Assembly: GCA_002030045.1 (NCBI GenBank)
Contig: LQBI01000034.1
Span: 1-41,156 of the forward strand
Source: Candidatus Aegiribacteria sp. MLS_C
GTDB taxonomy: Bacteria; Fermentibacterota; Fermentibacteria; Fermentibacterales; JCC-6
Direction of reading: 5' to 3'
Length of the DNA: 41,156 bases
The notes under the pieces were generated by a model. The model did no database searches, had not been told where the DNA came from, and was given only the letters and a program-made list of their open reading frames with translations. How positions within the stretch are numbered: position 1 is the first letter of the stretch; each line of letters opens with the position of its first letter. Below are positions 7,736 to 13,722 of the stretch, piece by piece. Position numbers and translations under genes: made by a program.

Positions 7736-8365
7736 TACTCCTTCTTCCGGTGCTTCTTCTCTGGCTCTGCGGCTTCCTGGTCCTGTGGAGGGTACCCCTG
7801 TGCAGTGCCTGGAAGGAGGGACGCCCTGACTGCGGCACCCTGTCGCTGATAATCCCCGCCAGGAACGAGGAGGACAGCCTTCCGGCGCTCCTGCGGTCAC
7901 TTGGGTCCGAGGACACAGGTCCCCTGGAGATCATCGTGGTGGACGACGGATCCACGGACAGGACAGCGGAATAGCCGCAGCCGCGGGGGCAGTTGTCATA
8001 CGCTCAGAACCCCTGCCACGGGGCTGAAAGGGGAAGACCTGGGCGTGCCACCAGGGAGCCGCCGCTGCCTCAGGCAGCATCTACCTGTTCATGGACGCCG
8101 ATACCTGGATAGAACCCGGCGGCCTTCGCAGGATCGTGGACACCTTCAGCCGAGCAGGAGGAGGAGCCGTCTCGGTCCTGCCCTACCATTATACGGTAAG
8201 GGTCTACGAGGACTTCTCCATCTGCTTCAACCTTATGACGGCCATGGGGGTCGATGCGTTCACCGTGCTCGGCCGTCGCCGTGCCCCTGACGGTCTCTTC
8301 GGACAGTTGCTCCTCGTGGACGCTTCCTCTTACCGGCTGGTCGGCGGGCACGAGGCTGCCCCTTC
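7732..8365 (+). pseudogene. crtQ: Broken CrtQ-like carotenoid glycosyltransferase (family 2)
   Basis: The frame opens with GTG overlapping the upstream stop. It has an N-terminal membrane segment, the family-2 signature SLIIPARNEEDSLPALLRSL, and IIVVDDGSTDRTAE. It then meets three lesions. One base is missing at 7971-7972, so GAA-TAG replaces an expected GAA-ATA. An in-frame TGA at 8025-8027 stands where the family has Trp (RG-stop-KGKTWACHQGA). After GGHEA at about 8358 the sequence jumps into an unrelated frame. Between the lesions the DAD metal motif (FMDADTW) and DAFTVLGRR are well preserved, so decay is recent or partly a sequencing artefact. About 160 C-terminal residues are missing compared with S. 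aureus CrtQ. The role would have been glucosylation of a carotenoid acid. Confidence 0.75.
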
Positions 8366-8373
8366 GCTCCTTC

Positions 8374-8763
8374 GATCCTTTTTTATCGCTCTACAGGAAC
8401 AGGGAATGGGAACGGCAGGGGAGGTTCTACGAGGACCGCCTGCGCATCAGACGCTGGAAGGACCGGCTCCCGGACTGCGGAGGGATGTTCGCCGGAGGTT
8501 TCAGCAAGGCCGCCCTGGCATCCACCTCCGGTGAATACCTCCGGCGTTTTCTCCTCGAGACCTGCCGCGGCGAGCTGGTGCACTGGGCGGTGATGTCCGC
8601 GTCACTGCTGTTCTTCCTTTGGAACCCCTGGTGGGCCGGCGTCGCGATGGTCGCGTACGCGGTGGCGGTGAACCTGCCATGCATACTCGTCCAGCGATAC
8701 AACAGGGCGAGGCTTGCCCGTATCCTCCCGAATAAGCACATAGACGCCCCCGCCGCCAGGTAA
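8374..8763 (+). pseudogene. crtO: N-terminally deleted CrtO-like glycosyl-carotenoid acyltransferase
   Basis: From about 8374 to the stop at 8763 a frame different from the glycosyltransferase reads REWERQGRFYEDRLRIRRWK, then DRLPDCGGMFAGGFSKAAL, ETCRGELVHWAVM and NLPCILVQRYNRARLARIL. These blocks are those of glycosyl-4,4'-diaponeurosporenoate acyltransferase (CrtO), a small membrane enzyme of about 165 residues that esterifies the sugar of staphyloxanthin-type pigments. About 35-40 N-terminal residues and any start codon are missing. The gene begins directly where the glycosyltransferase homology ends, so one deletion of several hundred bases probably removed the end of crtQ and the start of crtO. 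Without a start site it is unlikely to be made as a functional protein. Confidence 0.7.
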
Positions 8764-8774
8764 ACCTGCTCTCA

Positions 8775-8794
8775 CCGGCCGCAGTCCAGGCCGG
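8775..8794. terminator. Weak hairpin after the carotenoid genes
   Basis: CCGGCC and GGCCGG form a 6-bp stem around an 8-nt loop just after the crtO-like stop. No T-run follows, so it is at best a weak terminator. Confidence 0.3.
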
Positions 8795-8826
8795 ACGGAT
8801 ACTCCCGTTCGTAATTCCCGAGGGGG

Positions 8827-8855
8827 TTGCTTTCTTATGGGTAATGGCATAATAT
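8827..8855 (+). promoter_or_regulatory. Candidate promoter of the trehalose locus
   Basis: TTGCTT (8827-8832), a 17-bp spacer and TAATAT (8850-8855) lie about 50 bp before the OtsA start in an AT-rich patch that stands out from the local sequence. Confidence 0.5.
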
Positions 8856-8903
8856 GAAAAAGTGCGTTGCGTAATCAACGGGTGATTAGAGGGTACAGGA
8901 GCT

Positions 8904-11321
8904 ATGGAAAGACTGCTGATAGTTTCGAACCGCCTTCCGGTCAGCGTGGATGTCCGCGGAAGGGAATACAGCCTGAAACCCTCCGTGGGCGGGCTGGCAA
9001 CGGGTCTCAGGTCATTCTACAGGGACTACGACAGCCGCTGGATAGGGTGGCCGGGGATCCCGGAAGAGGTTTCAGGAAAACTGGATGGGCTTAAGAAGAG
9101 CCTCGAGAATGAGGCCTGCGTACCGGTAGAACTGCCGGGCAGTCTTCTCGAGGGTTATTACTACGGATTCTCCAACAGGACCCTGTGGCCCCTCTTCCAC
9201 TACTTCCAGCAGTTCGCGGAGTTCGAGTGGGACCTGTGGGAAGCCTACGTGGAAGCGAACCGGCGTTTCGCGGATGCGGTCCTGGAGACGGTCCGGCCGA
9301 AGGACGGCATATGGGTCCACGACTACCATCTCATGCTGCTTCCCGGAATGCTGAAGGAGGCTCTGCCCGACTCATCCATCGGCTTCTTCCTGCATATTCC
9401 CTTTCCCTCCTTCGAGCTGTTCAGACTGCTCCCATGGAGGGACGAGATAATGGACGGGATACTGGGGGCAGACCTCGTGGGTTTCCATTCCTACGACTAC
9501 GCCAGGCATTTCCTGAGTTCGGTCCTGAGGCTCAGGGGCTATGAAAGGACCCTCAACCACCTGGACGTGATGGGCAGGAAGGTCTGCGTGGACGTATTCC
9601 CCATAGGTATCGACTTCGAGAAGTTCAACTCCGCCCCGGCGGATCCCGAGGTCGTCCGGGAGATGGAGACCCTGGGACTCCGTACAGGCGGCAATAAACT
9701 CATACTGTCCGTTGACAGACTGGACTACACGAAGGGTATCCTTCAGAGGCTGCAGGCGTTCGAGTTTTTCCTGGAAACCAATCCCGAGTACAGGGAACGG
9801 GTCCATCTGGTCCTCCTGGTGGTACCATCCAGGACAGGGGTTCCCCAGTACAGGGAACTCAAGATGGAGCTGGACAGGATGGTGGGAAGCATCAACAGCC
9901 GGTACGGGGACGTCTCCGGAGGGCCGATAGCCTACATCTACAGGGCCCTGCCATTCAATCAGCTGGCAGCCCTCTACGCGAAGGCCGACGTGGCGCTGGT
10001 CACTCCCATACGCGACGGCATGAACCTCGTGGCCAAGGAGTACGTGGCCTGCCAGACCGAAAACCACGGAATGCTCATCCTGAGCGAGATGGCGGGTGCG
10101 GTCATGGAACTTTCCGAAGCCATCATAGTGAATCCCAACAACAGCCCGCAGGTGGCCTCCGCCATGGTCAAAGCCCTTGAGATGGACCCAGGGGAACGGA
10201 AGCGCAGGATGGAGATCATGCAGAACCGGATAGCTCGTTACAGCGTTGTCCGGTGGGCCAGGGACTTCGTCGACGGAATGGAGGACGTAAGGCTCAGGCA
10301 GAAGGAGGCGGCGGGCCTGGACCTTGGAAGTGCTGACCGCGGGAGGCTCCTGGAGGAGTTCGCGAAAGCCGGCTCGAGGCTTCTGCTGGTCAACTGCGAC
10401 AGCGCGCCGGGGCTTTACGGTGCGGCGGCGCAAGAGGGAAAGCCGGACCAGGGGATTACGGGAACGCTGAAGAGGCTGGACGGACTTCCGGGCACAATGC
10501 TGGTGATCATGAGCGGACGGTCCAGGGAGGAGCTGGAGGGCCTTTTCGGGGAGGACCGGTTCAACATGGTGGCGGACGGAGGCTTCTGGCTGAAGGAGCC
10601 CGGAAGCCGCTGGAGGATTATCGCTCCGTTCAACAGCACATGGAAGGACGAGGTGAGATCCCTGCTCGAATACTACGAGGACAGGACGCCGGGGTCCTAC
10701 ATCGAAGAAAAGGACTTCTCGCTGCTCTGGCACTACGACAGGACAGAACCGGACCTGGCCGGCGTGAGGGTCGGAAGCCTGATGCTCTCTCTATACGCTC
10801 ATACGGCGAACATGGACCTGGATGTTCTTGAGGGGAACAGGGTCATAGAGGTCAGGAACTCCGATGTCAGCAAGGGAAGGGCGGCCTTCCACTGGCTGGA
10901 GAAGAGTAGGTGGGACTTCATACTGGCGGTCGGCGTCGAAAGCTGCGACGAGAGCATCTTCAACGCACTGCCGGACAGGTCGTGGACCCTCAGGGTGGGA
11001 CCGGGGCCGACGGAAGCCGGTTTCAGGGTCGGCTCCTATCCGGAGATGATAGCACTCATGTATGAGATGGCGGACACGAAGGGGGGAACGCCGCTCCATC
11101 GACGTGTGGAACAAGATACGGACCAGGAACAGAATACGGACCAGGAACAGAATACGGACCAGGAACAGAATACGGACCAGGAACAGAATACGGACCAGGA
11201 ACAGAATAGGAACAGAATACGGACCAGGAACAGAATACGGACCAGGAACAAGAAACTGACCCGGAACAGAATAAGGAAGAGTAATAGAATAAGGACGGGG
11301 AACAGAATAAGGACGTCTTGA
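8904..11321 (+). CDS. otsA: Trehalose-6-phosphate synthase with degenerate phosphatase domain and repeat tail (805 aa)
   Basis: Residues 1 to about 470 are a full GT20 synthase that makes trehalose 6-phosphate from a sugar nucleotide and glucose 6-phosphate: KPSVGGLATGL, WVHDYHLMLLP, GFHSYDYARHF, SVDRLDYTKGI and PIRDGMNLVAKEYVA are all present. Residues about 480-730 have the outline of the OtsB HAD phosphatase (IMSGRSREELEG, SKGRAAFHWL), but motif I, normally DxDGT, reads NCDSAP (Asn497 at the nucleophile position) and motif IV, normally GDDxTDE, reads GVESCDE (677-683). The phosphatase should therefore be inactive, as in regulatory TPS-TPP fusions of yeast and plants. From residue 736 the protein is read from an 18-bp tandem repeat, first as DQEQNT units and then, after a truncated unit, as Arg/Asn-rich sequence. 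The ATG at 8904 follows CAGGAG. TreT follows 31 bp downstream. Confidence 0.9.
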   Translation: MERLLIVSNRLPVSVDVRGREYSLKPSVGGLATGLRSFYRDYDSRWIGWPGIPEEVSGKLDGLKKSLENEACVPVELPGSLLEGYYYGFSNRTLWPLFHYFQQFAEFEWDLWEAYVEANRRFADAVLETVRPKDGIWVHDYHLMLLPGMLKEALPDSSIGFFLHIPFPSFELFRLLPWRDEIMDGILGADLVGFHSYDYARHFLSSVLRLRGYERTLNHLDVMGRKVCVDVFPIGIDFEKFNSAPADPEVVREMETLGLRTGGNKLILSVDRLDYTKGILQRLQAFEFFLETNPEYRERVHLVLLVVPSRTGVPQYRELKMELDRMVGSINSRYGDVSGGPIAYIYRALPFNQLAALYAKADVALVTPIRDGMNLVAKEYVACQTENHGMLILSEMAGAVMELSEAIIVNPNNSPQVASAMVKALEMDPGERKRRMEIMQNRIARYSVVRWARDFVDGMEDVRLRQKEAAGLDLGSADRGRLLEEFAKAGSRLLLVNCDSAPGLYGAAAQEGKPDQGITGTLKRLDGLPGTMLVIMSGRSREELEGLFGEDRFNMVADGGFWLKEPGSRWRIIAPFNSTWKDEVRSLLEYYEDRTPGSYIEEKDFSLLWHYDRTEPDLAGVRVGSLMLSLYAHTANMDLDVLEGNRVIEVRNSDVSKGRAAFHWLEKSRWDFILAVGVESCDESIFNALPDRSWTLRVGPGPTEAGFRVGSYPEMIALMYEMADTKGGTPLHRRVEQDTDQEQNTDQEQNTDQEQNTDQEQNTDQEQNRNRIRTRNRIRTRNKKLTRNRIRKSNRIRTGNRIRTS
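11109..11318. repeat. 18-bp minisatellite inside the end of the OtsA gene
   Basis: Five uninterrupted units of GAACAGAATACGGACCAG (the first with two changes) run 11109-11198. An 11-bp truncated unit follows at 11199-11209, then two perfect units (11210-11245), a degenerate unit (11246-11263) and decayed AACAGAATAAGGA pieces to about 11318. Full units keep the reading frame; the 11-bp unit shifts it, so the same DNA motif is translated as DQEQNT before it and as RNRIRT after it. Confidence 0.9.
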
Positions 11322-11352
11322 GAGGAAACCCGGGACCGAAAGGGAAGGAGAC

Positions 11353-12570
11353 ATGCTCAGACTGGAAGACTACCTGCACATAGTAGGGGACGAGGAGATA
11401 GCCAGGATACTGAGGAAGGCGCGGAAACTGTACGGCAGGCACTTCGTCCACATGAACTCCACCTATCACGGTGGAGGGGTGGCGGAAATGCTGACCACGC
11501 TCGTTCCTCTGACCAACGACGCGAACGTGGATGTCGGATGGAGGATACTCCACGGGAACAGCGACTTCTTCGCGATCACCAAGCAGTTCCACAATTCGAT
11601 GCAGGGCGCCGACATCAGGCTTACGGAAGCGAAGAAACAGATTTTCCTGGACACCAACAGGCAATTCTCCATCTTCACCCATATCGATCACGATGCCGTG
11701 GTAATACACGACCCCCAGCCGCTGCCCCTCATCAGGAACTACCAGAAGACGCAGCCATGGATATGGAGATGCCACATCGACATATCCGAACCGAATCGAG
11801 AACTCTGGGATTTCCTCAAGCAGTTCATAATACGGTACGACATGGTGATAATTTCATCGGACGACTACAGGAAGCCCGACCTGCCCGTGGAGCAGAGGGT
11901 CATAGAACCGGCGATCAACCCTCTGAGCGCCAAGAACGAGGAACTGACGGACGAGCATGTGGGCAGCATACTCGGCAACTTCGGAATACCGCTGGACAAG
12001 CCCTTCATCACGCAGATATCCAGATTCGACCCCTGGAAGGATCCCATGGGAGTCGTCGACATGTACCGCAAGGTCAGGGAAAAGGTCGACTGCCGCCTTG
12101 TCATGTGCGGGTCCATGGCCAGCGACGACCCGGAAGGGTACGATGTCTACGAGAAGACCAGGGAGCGGGCGGGGGACCTCATCGATTCCGGGAACGTGAT
12201 ACTCATTACCTACGAGAGCAACATCATGGTGAACGCGATCCAGCGCGCCGCTTCCGTCATCATTCAGAAATCCCTCAGGGAGGGGTTCGGTCTTACCGTC
12301 ACGGAGGGGCTTTGGAAGGAGAAGCCGGTGGTGGCCTCGAGGGTGGGGGGTATCCCGCTGCAGATAGAGGATGGAGAGTCAGGTTTCCTGCTGGAGCCGG
12401 GGGATGTTGAGGGTTTCGCGGACAGGACGGTGGAACTTCTGCAGGACCCGGAGCTTGCCGGGAGTATGGGAGTAAAAGGCAGGGAGCGCGTGAGGAAGAG
12501 GTTCCTGATAACACGGCTCCTCAGCGACTACCTGGACCTCATAACCGACGTCCTGGAAGCCCGCGGCTGA
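11353..12570 (+). CDS. treT: TreT-like trehalose synthase (GT4, 405 aa)
   Basis: Glycosyltransferase of family 4 that resembles TreT, which joins a nucleotide-activated glucose and free glucose into trehalose in one step without a phosphorylated intermediate. The N-terminal half has HMNSTYHGGGVAEMLTTLVP and the block IHDPQPLPLIRNYQK typical of TreT. The C-terminal half has QISRFDPWKDPMGVVDMYRK, then SLREGFGLTVTEGLWKEKPV with the donor-binding glutamates and VVASRVGGIPLQIEDGESGFLL. The length of about 400 matches the family. The ATG at 11353 follows AAGGAG. It shares an operon with the phosphatase-dead synthase gene. The cell thus has one route to trehalose 6-phosphate and one directly to trehalose, with no intact phosphatase in sight here. 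Sucrose- or other disaccharide-forming relatives are less likely alternatives. Confidence 0.85.
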   Translation: MLRLEDYLHIVGDEEIARILRKARKLYGRHFVHMNSTYHGGGVAEMLTTLVPLTNDANVDVGWRILHGNSDFFAITKQFHNSMQGADIRLTEAKKQIFLDTNRQFSIFTHIDHDAVVIHDPQPLPLIRNYQKTQPWIWRCHIDISEPNRELWDFLKQFIIRYDMVIISSDDYRKPDLPVEQRVIEPAINPLSAKNEELTDEHVGSILGNFGIPLDKPFITQISRFDPWKDPMGVVDMYRKVREKVDCRLVMCGSMASDDPEGYDVYEKTRERAGDLIDSGNVILITYESNIMVNAIQRAASVIIQKSLREGFGLTVTEGLWKEKPVVASRVGGIPLQIEDGESGFLLEPGDVEGFADRTVELLQDPELAGSMGVKGRERVRKRFLITRLLSDYLDLITDVLEARG

Positions 12571-12628
12571 GCCCCCGGCCGTGTGTCCACGTTAGCGATC
12601 CCGGTGCAGGGTAACTCAGGAACGATCT

Positions 12629-13708
12629 TCAGTTCGGGAATTCAGAAAGGATCATCGAGCAGACAAGCTCGTTCTCCCGGCTATGGACCAGAACCCGGTC
12701 AGCGCTTACGGAGAGACCGGAAGGGCTGCCTTCCATATCGAGTACTTTCTCGGCAAGGAGGGTTCCGTCGGCGCCGTGAAGACAGGTGAAGGCGGTCCCG
12801 TCTAAGGTTCCTGCTGTGACCATACCTTCGGGGGCCATATCGGCGCATCTCACTTCATGACCTTCCGGCAGCACCGCAGTCATGGAGTCCTGAACTCCAT
12901 GGCCCTCCGCGTAAAGGATTGATGTTACCGAGTTCCCCTCGGGCCGAAGAAGGATCCAGACACTGTCATCCACCGGACGAATGCCAAAGGGTTCGCCGCC
13001 GGCGTCTATCTCGACAGGCTCGCCGAGGGTGCCCTCCGGTGACAGGGGAAGCAGGGCGAAGTGTCCGTAGCAGGGGTCCGTCAGGGCAAGGAAGCCACCG
13101 TCCGGAAGCTCTGCGGCCGAGAGAACGAACCCCTCGATGGAGCCGGCCGGGGTCATCCACTGGAGATCCCCCGAAGAACCCAGCTTGAGCACGTATCCTC
13201 CGGGCAGCATGGTACCGGGACAGCCGGTCAGGAGGAACCCGCCGTCGGAACAGGCCGTCAGGCCTGTACATATCCAGTTGTCACTGTCATCCAGGCCCAG
13301 GACGAAGGTCCAGACGGTGTCACCCTCCATATCGATCCTTGCCACGGCCACGTCCGTGTCGATGCCGGTGGCTCTCGGTTCTGAGTGAAGGGCCACGGCG
13401 AAACCGTCATCCAGCGGTACCAGGAATCCCCCCGACTCGAAGGAGCGGGAGTTCCCTCCCTTCTCCAGGATAGCGGTACTCCATAGGGTCCTGCCCTCCT
13501 CGTCAAGAAGGATGACGATCGGGTCCTCGAAAGGTCCCGCCAGGCATACTGCGCTGTTCCCATCGACCAGCGTAACAGCGCCGGCGATGCCAAGGAGCGA
13601 ATCAGCCCCGGGATCGAAGGAGGCTTTCCATTCAGAAGCGAGGGAACAGGAACAGATCATCAGAGGGATCAAGTTCTTCAAGAACAGAAAAGAGCCGCTC
13701 CGATGCAT
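12629..13708 (-). CDS. Secreted beta-propeller-like protein (359 aa)
   Basis: An N-terminal hydrophobic stretch (LFLKNLIPLMICSCSLASEW) is a likely signal peptide. The mature protein repeats strands of the type DGGFLLTGCPGTMLPGGYVL, ELPDGGFLALTD and GDLQWM, with the 'DGGF' turn recurring about every 45-50 residues. This is the pattern of the large group of exported delta-60/PQQ-like repeat proteins in FCB-type bacteria that fold as beta propellers. No catalytic residues are recognised; a binding or structural role is inferred. The ATG at 13708 sits 14 bp after the stop of the HEAT-type protein gene and uses GAAGAG overlapping that junction, so the two are probably co-transcribed. Confidence 0.65.
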   Translation of the reverse strand: MHRSGSFLFLKNLIPLMICSCSLASEWKASFDPGADSLLGIAGAVTLVDGNSAVCLAGPFEDPIVILLDEEGRTLWSTAILEKGGNSRSFESGGFLVPLDDGFAVALHSEPRATGIDTDVAVARIDMEGDTVWTFVLGLDDSDNWICTGLTACSDGGFLLTGCPGTMLPGGYVLKLGSSGDLQWMTPAGSIEGFVLSAAELPDGGFLALTDPCYGHFALLPLSPEGTLGEPVEIDAGGEPFGIRPVDDSVWILLRPEGNSVTSILYAEGHGVQDSMTAVLPEGHEVRCADMAPEGMVTAGTLDGTAFTCLHGADGTLLAEKVLDMEGSPSGLSVSADRVLVHSRENELVCSMILSEFPN

Positions 13709-13722
13709 GGTTCTCTTCGGGG

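Noticed and set aside
8025-8027. TGA read as tryptophan (recoded genetic code)
   Set aside because: The TGA stands where the family has Trp, but many intact genes here end with TGA, and the same gene has a frameshift and a deletion. Simple decay or error explains it.
9372-10733. 453-codon minus-strand open frame
   Set aside because: Antisense to the well-supported trehalose-6-phosphate synthase; rich in His/Pro/Val with no motif. Long antisense frames are expected at this GC content.
11109-11318. CRISPR-like array
   Set aside because: Units are 18 bp, contiguous, without spacers and inside a coding frame. It is a minisatellite.
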